From: a virus
Length of the DNA stretch: 21,309 nt
Strand: one strand, 5' to 3'
IMG/VR virus record: IMGVR_UViG_3300030107_005390
Span: 1 to 21,309 of that record
Position numbers and translations under genes: made by a program
Part shown: positions 12,600 through 20,048 of the stretch, piece by piece
How positions within the stretch are numbered: the first letter of the stretch is position 1
Layout: each line of letters opens with the position of its first letter
The notes under the pieces: model-generated
What the model was told of the DNA's origin: nothing
What the model saw: only the letters and a program-made list of their open reading frames with translations
Databases searched by the model: none

Positions 12600-13883
12600 A
12601 TGCCCCCAGAAGTAGAAAACGTACCTATCCCTAAAGGACGTGGGCAAGATGCCCAAAGATGGATGGAGTATCACGGTATAGTTGATACGACTCCTTCCAT
12701 TCGATCTTCAGACTACGAAGGGGTATTACACTGTCCTTTCCAATACTATTTATCCCGAAGATTAGGATTGGCACCTGCTCTTCGTTGGTCTAAAGCATTA
12801 TCTCGTGGTTCATGGTTTCATAAAAGATTAGAGTTATATAGAGAAACACCTGAAGTAATAAAAAATGCTACGAGTGTTATGTTAGATGACCGATTAGAGG
12901 AACTTGAGGAAATATGTCAAGCGATTGGCATTAAAGGGGAATCTAAGGATAAGGTATTGGACAGGGAGAAAAAAGATTTTGATTGTGCAATGGCATGGTA
13001 TGAAGTGTCTATGAACTTACAAATACCACAGCAAAAAGTGCCAACAGTACATGAATTTTTAAAACAAGATCACTTCAGACACTTAGGATCAGAAGTTGGT
13101 GTTCGATTACATATGCCATCAGATCATAGGTCAGGTAAAGTAAGATTAACGGGGATGTATGACACATTACTTTACCACACAGAACAAAACTCAATCTATA
13201 TTGTAGATGCTAAGACAACTGCAGCATCTCCTGAAGAGAGATTAATAACATGCCCTTTAGAATTTCAAACACAACATTATATGATGACCTTAAAGCTTTC
13301 ATTAGAAGCAGGTCTACTTCAACCAATATACGATTTGCCAAAGGACGTAAGAGTGGGGGGTATGATTCATATAGGTATACAAAAACCTACTATAGAATTC
13401 GGGATGAAAGATCGTGATTGTGAAGAATACGAACACACGTTAACAAGAGGACCCCGGAAAGGGCAAGTAGAAATACGAAAGAACTACAGCGGGGAACCTC
13501 GATTTGAAAACTATCTTCTAAGATGTGAAGACTGGTATAGAGGACAAGGCGAATATGAACATCTTGCAGAAAGATGGGCAATGTCTCCTCCTATAAACTA
13601 CAGTCTTACTTATGGTACTTTACTAGAAGATGAAGACTATGAGGATGAGTACTATGCACGAGTAGAACTCATTGCTAAGTATGTTAAGTGTAAAGCTTTC
13701 CCTAAAAATTTCCCAAGAAGTACCAATCATCTAAGACAATTTGGTAGAATGTCACCCTACACTCCTTTCTATCTAACACCTGTTAAAGAATGGGCAGATA
13801 TAATTCATGCCGAATCTTTTATACAAGTGGATAGAGATGAAGATGTAGAATTTATTATCGACTCTCCGTACGCTCCCCGCTAG
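12600..13883 (+). CDS. PD-(D/E)XK nuclease, RecB/Cas4-like, 427 aa
   Basis: Candidate exonuclease. The order of motifs is that of RecB-family nucleases (PDDEXK_1): CPFQYYLSRRLGL (45-57), GSWFHKRLE with H74, SEVGVRL with E165, LTGMYDTLL with D188, IVDAKTT with D203 and K205, and FQTQHYMM with Q224 and Y227. No four-cysteine iron-sulfur cluster is visible, so it is closer to phage exonucleases than to true Cas4. The final 200 residues are not recognised. CAGGAGA precedes the ATG. It lies two genes upstream of a Sak4-like ATPase and a probable ssDNA-binding protein, which together suggest a recombination module in which it resects DNA ends. The stop codon sits in the loop of a long hairpin. Confidence 0.85.
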   Translation: MPPEVENVPIPKGRGQDAQRWMEYHGIVDTTPSIRSSDYEGVLHCPFQYYLSRRLGLAPALRWSKALSRGSWFHKRLELYRETPEVIKNATSVMLDDRLEELEEICQAIGIKGESKDKVLDREKKDFDCAMAWYEVSMNLQIPQQKVPTVHEFLKQDHFRHLGSEVGVRLHMPSDHRSGKVRLTGMYDTLLYHTEQNSIYIVDAKTTAASPEERLITCPLEFQTQHYMMTLKLSLEAGLLQPIYDLPKDVRVGGMIHIGIQKPTIEFGMKDRDCEEYEHTLTRGPRKGQVEIRKNYSGEPRFENYLLRCEDWYRGQGEYEHLAERWAMSPPINYSLTYGTLLEDEDYEDEYYARVELIAKYVKCKAFPKNFPRSTNHLRQFGRMSPYTPFYLTPVKEWADIIHAESFIQVDRDEDVEFIIDSPYAPR

Positions 13884-13899
13884 TGCGGGGGGAGCGTAC
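13868..13899 (+). other. Long GC-rich hairpin over the stop codon, without T-run
   Basis: GTACGCTCCCCGC (13868-13880) pairs with GCGGGGGGAGCGTAC (13885-13899) apart from two extra G, loop TAGT containing the stop codon 13881-13883. No U-tract follows; an A-run (13911-13917) does. It may be an RNA 3'-end stabiliser or a pause site rather than a true terminator. Confidence 0.7.
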
Positions 13900-13931
13900 T
13901 ACGAGGTCGGAAAAAAATATAGGAGATAGTT

Positions 13932-14141
13932 ATGACAGAAATAAATAAAGAACTCATTAGGAATGTAGAAGAGCAGATGAGAAAGGCTAGAGAAGTAATC
14001 GTATACTTTAATGGTTTTCGAAGCAGAGCTTTTCCTGATGGGAACATAACTGAAAATGCTTTAGTTCAATTAGCAGAAGAAAGAGGAGTAGATGCACTTG
14101 AATTAATTAATTCATTGCATGACTGGATCAATGGCAAGTAA
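13932..14141 (+). CDS. Hypothetical protein, 69 aa
   Basis: TAGGAGAT precedes the ATG. All-helical protein with no membrane segment; sequence DALELINSLHDWINGK at the end and a basic middle (FNGFRSRAFPDG). No family recognised. It lies between the PD-(D/E)XK nuclease and the Sak4-like ATPase and is probably cotranscribed with them. Confidence 0.65.
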   Translation: MTEINKELIRNVEEQMRKAREVIVYFNGFRSRAFPDGNITENALVQLAEERGVDALELINSLHDWINGK

Positions 14142-14475
14142 CCCATTATTAAAATTTAAAGAAGAGATATTAAATACAGTAATCTACTCTAAGGTATATA
14201 AAATTCTTGAGTATTCGGGAAACAATATAACTCCCAATACTTTATGGAAACAATTCAGAGAGAAATATGAATGCTCTGTTTCATTCAAAGAATTTAATGA
14301 GTGGTTAGAGATTATGGGTTTAAATCAAGAACAGGTTACAACTTGGAATATAGATATGCCTGTTCAAGTACATGATGGTTTAGCAGAAGAACCTCAAAAC
14401 CATCTTCAACAATTCAATGATACGAAATTTGTTCCCACAAAAGAGGACTTAGACGCATTATTTGATAACGAATAA
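14131..14475 (+). CDS. Hypothetical protein, 114 aa
   Basis: Starts at ATG 14131 (MASNPLLKFKEEIL) or 14119; neither has a clear ribosome site and the gene overlaps the previous one by 11-23 bases, so coupling is likely. Predicted helical N-terminal half with a winged-helix-like segment (TLWKQFREKYECSVSFKEFNEWL), followed by an acidic tail (TKEDLDALFDNE). Acidic tails of this type are known to dock on replication proteins. Not recognised as a family. It sits directly upstream of the Sak4-like ATPase. Confidence 0.6.
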   Translation: MASNPLLKFKEEILNTVIYSKVYKILEYSGNNITPNTLWKQFREKYECSVSFKEFNEWLEIMGLNQEQVTTWNIDMPVQVHDGLAEEPQNHLQQFNDTKFVPTKEDLDALFDNE

Positions 14476-14487
14476 CAAGGAGATGTC

Positions 14488-15384
14488 ATGACTCAGACAC
14501 AAGACATAGCGGTAGGAAAGACTGGAGCTCAGAAGTTTTCTGGGCTTGGTTTTTCAGGACAGAGGATGGTTCACCCACCCGGACAGTTACTAGGTTTACT
14601 AGTAGGTATGCCCGGTACAGGTAAATCATCTTTCATTCAATCAAATCCAGAAGCATTCATCATTAATACAGATGGAACTTCTACAACAAACCCAAATCCT
14701 CAAGCATGCATTTGGCCCGGTGTTACAGAAACCGGACAACCTATGGATGTGAATGGGAAATCAATGGTGCTTACATGGGAAGACATTCTTAAGAAGAAAG
14801 AACAGTTAATTAAAATGGCTGAGTCTAACCAAGATAGACCACAGACTATTGTTCTAGATAGTCTTGGACCTGCAATTCAATTGATGAAAGATTATGTAAC
14901 AAAGAAGATGGGGAAAGAAGATTGGAAACAATTAGATGGTCGTCGTGCATGGGATGACGTGTATGATGGACTACTTCGTTTCTCATTAGATCTACGCAGA
15001 CATGGTTATGGATTCTATTATATCTGTCACCTTGTCAATGCAAAGATACCACTAGGTGATGACCGATATACTATCAGACCCGAACTAACTATCACTGATA
15101 GTTTTTATAAGAGGTTGTTTCCTATGTTCGAACTCGTCGCAGCATTCGAATCAGAATGGACATCAGAATCTAAACAGATACAACTACCAGGTGTTGGTGG
15201 TAAACCAGGACCTAAGAAAACACAAGTCGTAAAAACTGAAAAACATTATATGACAATTAATGATGAGTCCCTTGCGGGCATCACTAAATGTCGTGTACAA
15301 TTACCCGACCGTATTGAACTTCCACAGAAGTCTGCGTGGACTTCATTCGAAGAGCAATACATAACCGCTCAGAACAAGGATTAG
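14488..15384 (+). CDS. Sak4-like RecA-fold recombination ATPase, 298 aa
   Basis: A single-domain RecA-like ATPase. Walker A is GMPGTGKSS at 40-48; Walker B is TIVLDS at 120-125; GLLVG before Walker A and YGFYYICHL after Walker B fit the beta strands of the fold. Proteins of this shape in phages are Sak4-type single-strand annealing or strand-exchange proteins, which load on ssDNA for recombination, usually with an SSB partner encoded beside them. The next gene fits that partner role. AAGGAGAT precedes the ATG. A generic AAA_24 ATPase without recombination role is the alternative. Confidence 0.78.
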   Translation: MTQTQDIAVGKTGAQKFSGLGFSGQRMVHPPGQLLGLLVGMPGTGKSSFIQSNPEAFIINTDGTSTTNPNPQACIWPGVTETGQPMDVNGKSMVLTWEDILKKKEQLIKMAESNQDRPQTIVLDSLGPAIQLMKDYVTKKMGKEDWKQLDGRRAWDDVYDGLLRFSLDLRRHGYGFYYICHLVNAKIPLGDDRYTIRPELTITDSFYKRLFPMFELVAAFESEWTSESKQIQLPGVGGKPGPKKTQVVKTEKHYMTINDESLAGITKCRVQLPDRIELPQKSAWTSFEEQYITAQNKD

Positions 15385-15391
15385 CATTATT

Positions 15392-15916
15392 ATGAGCATC
15401 TCAAACGAAACGAAGGCAATCTTCTCAAACTTGCAAGCCGATTTCGAAACAGCAAACGCAGACCAAGGTATGGGTTCACTAGGTGAATGGCCAACTAAAG
15501 GTGAACACGCTTGTTATGTACTCGGTATGAATGTGCAAAGCGGTACTTTCCGTCAATCAAGTGATAGACAAGAGTTCCCTGCAATCAGTGTACAATTCCA
15601 CTATCAACTCTGTGAAGATCCAGATCGAGCAGAACCACTAGTATGGAATGGTGCCCCAATGACTATCCCCCATGACCCATCACAATTGAGTCATGAAGGA
15701 TCACAGATTCGTGCTAAGATTGAACTCAGCCGTCTCAAAGGTCACCTTAAAACTATTCTCGGATATGACCCTACTGATCTAGGTGCAGCATTCGAAGAAG
15801 TAGAAAATAAACTTAATGGTGATTCAACTGTTGCATGCATGGTTCGATGTCAGTATACTGAACGAGGCACATCCACTTACAAATCAGAGTATCTTCAAAC
15901 ACTCTTAGGTGGCTAA
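15392..15916 (+). CDS. Probable ssDNA-binding partner of the Sak4-like protein (DUF669-like), 174 aa
   Basis: Starts 8 bases after the ATPase gene. The sequence is beta-rich with alternating strands (GEHACYVLGMNVQSGTF, EFPAISVQFHYQLC, STVACMVRCQYT), compatible with an OB fold, and resembles DUF669-type phage proteins that lie beside Sak4-like ATPases and act as single-stranded DNA-binding proteins. It lacks an acidic tail of the SSB type (ends SEYLQTLLGG). Codons are more C-rich at third positions than those of neighbours, a sign of high expression. Function is mainly from context; the DUF assignment is uncertain. Confidence 0.6.
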   Translation: MSISNETKAIFSNLQADFETANADQGMGSLGEWPTKGEHACYVLGMNVQSGTFRQSSDRQEFPAISVQFHYQLCEDPDRAEPLVWNGAPMTIPHDPSQLSHEGSQIRAKIELSRLKGHLKTILGYDPTDLGAAFEEVENKLNGDSTVACMVRCQYTERGTSTYKSEYLQTLLGG

Positions 15917-16453
15917 TTAATTTGAACCCCCACTCTTAGGGCTCCCCGATCCTTCCCGGTGACGGGAGCCCCATTTAGTAGGTACCTTATATAGCAGTGT
16001 TGGAACGACGTTGTTGGATCCAATAGGGTATCTACTAATTGATTGAGTGCGTCCGGTAAAGCAGGATAAAATATAAAGCACACCTGCTTCAATCAATGAC
16101 AGGGTTGCACCCGCCTTGTATAAAAGAAACGTTCGTTGGTGCACCGATCGGAAACTCAGTAATGATACTTTTGGTGAGTATAAACAGTATCCGAGTGATG
16201 GGCGTAACCCATCTACAATCTATGGGGGTGTAACACGACCCGAGTGTCCTTGAGGCAATGAACGGTACATAAGACCTATACCAGGAGTACCCTGTTACAC
16301 CTCCACAATCTAATGTGCGGAGCCACGGCTAGACGGGCTTTAATGAGATAATCTTGGCATCTCTAACGCACACAATATACCTACCTGTCCCTCTTGTTGA
16401 GGGGCAACGTGCAGGGGGTGGTGTTATCTCCTTTTAATGCCACCCCCTATTTT
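15917..16453 (+). ncRNA. Densely structured noncoding region; candidate large phage RNA
   Basis: About 530 bases without a credible gene in a window where genes otherwise touch. Stems seen by eye, in order: GGGCTCCC 15939/GGGAGCCC 15964; TTAGTAGGTACC 15975/GGTATCTACTAA 16027 (one G-U); ATTGATTGA 16038/TCAATCAAT 16089, enclosing AGCAGG 16060/CCTGCT 16083, with GTGC 16047 able to pair with GCAC 16078 as a pseudoknot; GG(T)TGCACC 16103/GGTGCACC 16138; ATACT 16165/AGTAT 16177; GATGGG 16197/CCCATC 16208; GGGGGTGTAACA 16224/TGTTACACCTCC 16293 (12 pairs, one G-U), enclosing GGTAC 16264/GTACC 16287; TGTGCG 16314/CGCACA 16367, enclosing GAGAT 16345/ATCTC 16359; GTCCCTC 16387/GAGGGGC 16399; and a terminator-like stem at 16413. 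There is no tRNA pattern. Size and style recall ornate phage RNAs such as GOLLD and ROOL, but no homology is claimed. The first stem might instead only terminate the upstream operon. Strand assumed to be +. Confidence 0.55.
16413..16453 (+). terminator. Terminator-like hairpin with an anti-Shine-Dalgarno loop
   Basis: AGGGGGTGGTGTT (16413-16425) pairs with AATGCCACCCCCT (16436-16448), 13 pairs with two wobbles, followed by ATTTTG. The ten-base loop ATCTCCTTTT is the exact complement of AAAAGGAGAT, the ribosome-binding type used by many genes here. The ATG at 16437 is inside the 3' arm and is not a likely start. Confidence 0.6.
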
Positions 16454-16469
16454 GTATGATGGAGGAACT

Positions 16470-17651
16470 ATGAGATATCAAGCAACAAAAATAATGATCG
16501 AAGCCTTAAAAGGTTTAGATACTTCAATACCTGCACAAAGAGCTAGAGCCCTAGCTGCAATGCAATTCGAACCTAAATTGTTATATACAGCAGGTACAAA
16601 CTTAAAAGGAATTCATGGTGCAGGGGGTGCAAAGTTTGCAAGGGAAGAGTTTGGTTTACCTATTGGAAAGTTTGAAGGAATACACGGTAGAACTATTGGT
16701 GTTCCAACGAGAACAGGTCCACCTATAACTACACTAGGTGAGAATGAATTAAGAGGTTCATTACTAAACTTTAGAGAAACACTAGAAGCACATCCAGGAG
16801 CTTTAGCTTTACTGCCTCGAATAGGAATGGGTAAAGCGGGGGTACCTAAAGATAGAATGTTAGGTTTAATGGATGAAACAGGTTTGTTTAAAATGGGTGA
16901 ACAAATAGTTCCTACATCAGAAATGGTGTTAGCAGGATTCCCTGAAACTGCAGCGAGAATGAGATTGTTAGAACGGATGAGGAAACTGACTCCTTTTAAG
17001 AAAGCATTTGCCGAAGAAAATGAAAAGAACATTGGAGCAAATATTGTTGCTATGATTAAAGGGAAAATAGAAATACCAGAAAATCTTAAAGCAGAAGGTG
17101 TTCCGTTTCAAACCTACTTAATAAATACGGTAAAAAATATAACCGATGACTTTAAAATAATTTCCGGGGGTCAAATAGGATCTGATGAAATAGGTTTAAG
17201 AATAGGTAAATCATTAGGAATTCCTACAGGTGGAACAGCCCCACCTAAATTCTTAACAGCGAAAGGTTCAAACTATAAACTAAGAGATGAATATGGACTA
17301 GAAGAATTAGTTCGTGGAACAGGGATCGATAGATCTAGAGGGGGACATATGCAATCATTAGATTATAGAGAGAGGACAATACTAAATATTGCTAATTCAG
17401 ATGGCACTATAGTAGTTGCTAATAACTGGAAAAGTCCAGGGTCATTACTTACTCTTAAAGAAGCAAGAAGAGAAGGACATGGACTATTAAAAAGTACAGA
17501 TATAAAAAGCAAAGACGACGTTATAAACTGGATTATTAATAATGAAATAAGCACAATTAACATTGCAGGTAATCGTAATGTAAGCGATAGACATCCTGCA
17601 TTCAAACACATCTATGAAGCCTTAAAGGAGCTCAAAGAAATAGGAGGTTAA
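16470..17651 (+). CDS. Fusion of an A1S_2505-like domain and a YpsA-like SLOG domain, 393 aa
   Basis: Start at ATG 16470, after GGAGGAA; the in-frame ATG at 16437 lies in a hairpin. N-terminal domain: AGTNLKGIHGAGGAKFAREEFG then EGIHGRTIGVPTR (about residues 40-81), matching the motif pattern of phage proteins named A1S_2505-like (GSNLAGxHGxGAA...G.G..GQSYA.PTK). C-terminal domain: IISGGQIGSD (231-240), GIPTGGTAPP, then RERTILNIANSDGTIVV and SPGSLLTLKEARREG, the order seen in circularly permuted YpsA SLOG or molybdenum-carrier-like proteins. SLOG domains bind nucleotides and NAD-related ligands and occur in nucleotide-signal systems including some antiphage defence proteins. I infer a nucleotide- or NAD-metabolite-binding protein, possibly an anti-defence factor; enzymatic activity is unknown. 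It is the first gene after the structured region. Confidence 0.7.
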   Translation: MRYQATKIMIEALKGLDTSIPAQRARALAAMQFEPKLLYTAGTNLKGIHGAGGAKFAREEFGLPIGKFEGIHGRTIGVPTRTGPPITTLGENELRGSLLNFRETLEAHPGALALLPRIGMGKAGVPKDRMLGLMDETGLFKMGEQIVPTSEMVLAGFPETAARMRLLERMRKLTPFKKAFAEENEKNIGANIVAMIKGKIEIPENLKAEGVPFQTYLINTVKNITDDFKIISGGQIGSDEIGLRIGKSLGIPTGGTAPPKFLTAKGSNYKLRDEYGLEELVRGTGIDRSRGGHMQSLDYRERTILNIANSDGTIVVANNWKSPGSLLTLKEARREGHGLLKSTDIKSKDDVINWIINNEISTINIAGNRNVSDRHPAFKHIYEALKELKEIGG

Positions 17652-17653
17652 CC

Positions 17654-18196
17654 ATGCCTAATTGGTGTCACAACAGAGTAACAATAACGTGGGATGATGA
17701 AAAGAGCGAAAAGAAAATCAGGAAGCATATTAATATACCTGAGGGTCTTTTTGAAACAGAAATAGAAGATGATGTATTTGGTTTCAATCATATAGTTCCT
17801 ATGCCAGAAGAACTGAAGTCCGTTCAGACTGGTGGTGGTACTAAAATCTGTACTCAAGAAGAGTACGATAATTGGAAACCATCAGGAGATGAATGGCGTG
17901 ATGAGACAAGACCTATCACCCAAGAGATGGCTGATGATTACAAAGAAAGATTCGGATCAGAGAACTGGTATGACTGGGCTTACATTAATTGGGGAGTTAA
18001 GTGGAATCGCTCTGATGCTTACTTAAATTGTAATGATGATGACATGATTGAAATAAGTTTCGATACAGCATGGGGACCAGCTGAAGGAGTCTACAACCAC
18101 TTAGTAGAGTGGGCACAGAAAGAAGAAGTCGGTCTTCGCATCTCATGGTTTTACGATGAACCCGGAATGGAATTCGCAGGATACTTAGGAAATTAA
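17654..18196 (+). CDS. Api92-like phage protein, 180 aa
   Basis: Begins MPNWCHNRVTI, the usual start of phage Api92-like/DUF1281-type proteins with a ferredoxin-like fold, and has the typical WYDWAYINWGVKWN and SFDTAWGPAEGV motifs. The function of this family is unknown; it is frequent among phage accessory genes. TAGGAGG precedes the ATG, 2 bases after the stop of the SLOG fusion gene, so the two are cotranscribed. Length is normal for the family. Confidence 0.8.
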   Translation: MPNWCHNRVTITWDDEKSEKKIRKHINIPEGLFETEIEDDVFGFNHIVPMPEELKSVQTGGGTKICTQEEYDNWKPSGDEWRDETRPITQEMADDYKERFGSENWYDWAYINWGVKWNRSDAYLNCNDDDMIEISFDTAWGPAEGVYNHLVEWAQKEEVGLRISWFYDEPGMEFAGYLGN

Positions 18197-18197
18197 A

Positions 18198-18509
18198 ATG
18201 ACAACTGAATTAACCAGAGAAGAAGTAATACATACTACTAAATGGTATGAGGTAGTGCAGCAATGTTACTATGGTTACAAGCACGGTGACATCGATGCAC
18301 TTGGTATCCTAGATCATTACGCTGAAATACTTGAAGAGTATGAATGCTGCGTATGTGGTAACTCTCCTGAGGGAATGAAGTTTGTTCATGAGTCAGGAAC
18401 AGGGGGATCTTTCTATTGCTTAAGATGCGAATCAGAATTAGATCTTGCATACGGAGATGAGGATTGGAAACGACAAAACATTATGATGAAGGAACCGAAC
18501 AATGAGTGA
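18198..18509 (+). CDS. Zinc-finger protein, 103 aa
   Basis: AGGA lies 8 bases before the ATG. The first half is helical (WYEVVQQCYYGYKHGDIDALGIL). The second half has CCVCGN and CLRCES separated by 24 residues, a zinc ribbon. No specific family. It overlaps the next gene by 8 bases; both neighbours are small, and the next one is also a zinc ribbon. Confidence 0.7.
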   Translation: MTTELTREEVIHTTKWYEVVQQCYYGYKHGDIDALGILDHYAEILEEYECCVCGNSPEGMKFVHESGTGGSFYCLRCESELDLAYGDEDWKRQNIMMKEPNNE

Positions 18510-18759
18510 CAGTGATACAATAGTATGCCCTGAATGTTTAAGTGAATTAATCACAGCTAAATATTCGACTGAAATTTTTATAAATGAAATGGTTGTTGAA
18601 GTATATAAGAAAACTAAATACCGATATTGTGAAAGCACGGATCATTATTTAGACGGGGATTTTTCTGACACATTGATTTGTGAGGAATGTAGTCACACTT
18701 GGGAACAACCCGATTGGCAAAATTGGAAGGTGACAAATGAAGAAAAGAATACACATTAA
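18502..18759 (+). CDS. Zinc-ribbon protein, 85 aa
   Basis: Starts after AAGGA with spacing 9. N-terminal CPEC and C-terminal CEEC, about 50 residues apart, form a likely zinc-binding pair around a beta-rich insert; a His and Cys in the insert (YCESTDHY) might add ligands. The motif SHTWE after the second knuckle is common in phage zinc ribbons. Overlaps the next gene by 23 bases. Function unknown. Confidence 0.7.
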   Translation: MSDSDTIVCPECLSELITAKYSTEIFINEMVVEVYKKTKYRYCESTDHYLDGDFSDTLICEECSHTWEQPDWQNWKVTNEEKNTH

Positions 18760-18988
18760 TCAACATGTAATTAAACGAAATAAAAAGACTGGTGAACGTA
18801 AGCCAGTGATTACATGTAAGACTTATAAAGATAATACCTATTGTCATATGATAAATATTAATGACCACACTAAGGTAATTTATAGTCCTGACAAACCACT
18901 ACCATGTGGTGCGCAGGTATGGATTGAAACCACTGAAACAGTGGAGTGTATAGAAGTAATAGAATGTACAGGAGTATCACATGACTGA
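18737..18988 (+). CDS. Conserved-type phage hypothetical protein (IHINQHVIKRNKKTGE), 83 aa
   Basis: The pattern KRIHINQHVIKRNKKTGERK, then KTYKDNTYCH and a YSPDKPLPCGAQVWIET ending, is one I know from many unrelated phages as a small uncharacterised protein; I recall no name or function. Predicted all-beta. GGAAGG precedes the ATG. Four cysteines (C27, C36, C57, C69) are present and their role is unclear. Overlaps both neighbours. Confidence 0.75.
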   Translation: MKKRIHINQHVIKRNKKTGERKPVITCKTYKDNTYCHMININDHTKVIYSPDKPLPCGAQVWIETTETVECIEVIECTGVSHD

Positions 18989-19151
18989 ATCAAAGACAGT
19001 AAAACTAACAGAAGATGAGTGTAGGGATTTGCTTAAAGCACTTAAGTCATGGCATGATGTCGTTGGATGCATGGATGACGACGATCAATATGATGGCTTG
19101 GATTGGAATCGTTACCAAAAAATGCTAAAGAAACTAGGGAGTATCGTATGA
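18981..19151 (+). CDS. Small acidic hypothetical protein, 56 aa
   Basis: CAGGAG lies upstream of the ATG at 18981, which overlaps the previous stop by 8 bases. The protein is helical with an acidic run (CMDDDDQYDGLDWN). No family recognised. The stop overlaps the next ATG (ATGA). Confidence 0.65.
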   Translation: MTESKTVKLTEDECRDLLKALKSWHDVVGCMDDDDQYDGLDWNRYQKMLKKLGSIV

Positions 19152-19261
19152 TTGAAATAAATATGAGTATCTCAGAAAATTTTGTAGGGGGTATAATTGT
19201 ACTTGGTGTATGCTGCTATTTTGCAACAGTATTTATTAAGTATATGAAGGAGGATAGATGA
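19148..19261 (+). CDS. Membrane microprotein, 37 aa
   Basis: ATG 19148 lies in an ATGA overlap with the previous stop. One membrane segment (VGGIIVLGVCCYFATVFI, residues about 13-30), then a charged tail (KYMKEDR). The GGAGG within its last codons serves the next gene. Function unknown. Confidence 0.6.
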   Translation: MIEINMSISENFVGGIIVLGVCCYFATVFIKYMKEDR

Positions 19262-19482
19262 GACAAAGTAAATACCATAGGGATATAGATCAAAAGATGA
19301 GTGACAAAAGAAGATGGCTTATTAAAATAGAAGGTAAATGGTATGTAGAACATCAAGGAGTTCCAGTTGTTTACCGAACTTATAGAGAAGCTGAGAAAGA
19401 AGCTACGGAGTTTAATAGCCTACGGGCTAGAGGTGACAACCCGTATACAGTGGAAGAATATTCTCCAAGCAAGAAATCCTAG
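19258..19482 (+). CDS. Hypothetical protein, 74 aa
   Basis: Preceded by AAGGAGG and overlapping the previous stop (ATGA). Small basic soluble protein with a beta-hairpin-like segment (RRWLIKIEGKWYVEHQG) and a helix (YREAEKEATEFNSLRA). This layout suggests a small RNA- or DNA-binding fold, but no family is recognised. Confidence 0.66.
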   Translation: MRQSKYHRDIDQKMSDKRRWLIKIEGKWYVEHQGVPVVYRTYREAEKEATEFNSLRARGDNPYTVEEYSPSKKS

Positions 19483-19492
19483 GCAAGATAGG

Positions 19493-19561
19493 ATGCCCTT
19501 ACGTTACCTCCTCGTAGGGGTTATCCTTATCTTGTATCTAATCTTATATGTCAAACATTAA
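19493..19561 (+). CDS. Candidate membrane microprotein, 22 aa
   Basis: ATG 19493 to TAA 19559-19561. The product is a short hydrophobic helix (YLLVGVILILYLILYV) with basic ends. It overlaps the next gene start. Its ATG lies inside a long hairpin: CAAGATA plus GGAT (19484-19494) pairs with ATCC and TATCTTG (19523-19534, one bulged T). The ribosome site is poor (ATAGG only), so expression is uncertain; the open frame could be chance. Confidence 0.35.
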   Translation: MPLRYLLVGVILILYLILYVKH

Positions 19562-20048
19562 GTTCAGAGAGTTTCCTGTTTTTCCTATGGTCACTTACGA
19601 CCAGAAATTCGACTCTCCAATAAATGCTAAGTGGAAAATAATTACATATGTTCCACCCCACCAGAAATTGGTAGGGTCTAAAACAAAAGAAAGCAAGATG
19701 TTCCTCGTCAATGATGAGTGGGGGGTTATAGTGTGGCTCAAGACAGACGAAAGGCTCGGCAGAGAAGGAGCCGAGATATCCCTTTACGAAGCATCTAAGG
19801 GTAAGATGCCACTGAAGTACCACGAAATCGGCAAAGCTCGTACACGGGCTCTGAGAGGCTCTCAGGGGGTGTCACTAATAGAGACTAAAGTGGACGTAGA
19901 TATGGTAAAAAGACAAAGGTATTCAGGGGCTATCGTAGAGCGAGAGCAATCCATACAGATATGGCTACGGCTGTCTGGACCGGAGGACCAAGGATCACCC
20001 ACAACCGATGCCACAGCATCAGCGTCTTCTTCTAACAGGAACAAGTAA
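19548..20048 (+). CDS. Hypothetical protein with disordered C-terminal tail, 166 aa
   Basis: Starts at ATG 19548 without a clear ribosome site. The body has a beta-rich start (FREFPVFPMVTYDQKFDS; WKIITYVPPHQKLVG) and a Lys/Arg-rich middle, and the end is Ser/Thr/Ala/Asp-rich and probably disordered (TTDATASASSSNRNK). It is less AT-rich than its neighbours, perhaps a later acquisition. It contains an AGTGGGGG copy. Its 3' end overlaps the minus-strand gene at 20019 by 30 bases, so the two transcripts converge. No family recognised. Confidence 0.6.
   Translation: MSNIKFREFPVFPMVTYDQKFDSPINAKWKIITYVPPHQKLVGSKTKESKMFLVNDEWGVIVWLKTDERLGREGAEISLYEASKGKMPLKYHEIGKARTRALRGSQGVSLIETKVDVDMVKRQRYSGAIVEREQSIQIWLRLSGPEDQGSPTTDATASASSSNRNK

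Noticed and set aside
15917-16144. Minus-strand open frame of 75 codons
   Set aside because: It is the antisense of perfect stems, lacks a ribosome site and looks unlike a protein; RNA structure explains the region better.
16224-16372. tRNA genes in the structured region
   Set aside because: Cloverleaf-like junctions are present but no GTTCRANYC T-loop, no seven-pair acceptor stem with CCA and no plausible anticodon arm.
16437-16469. Upstream ATG for the SLOG fusion gene
   Set aside because: It lies in the 3' arm of a 13-pair hairpin, whereas ATG 16470 has GGAGGAA at good spacing.
19367-19492. Longer start for the 22-residue membrane peptide frame
   Set aside because: This part overlaps the gene at 19258 out of frame, has no ribosome site and gives an unrelated basic sequence.
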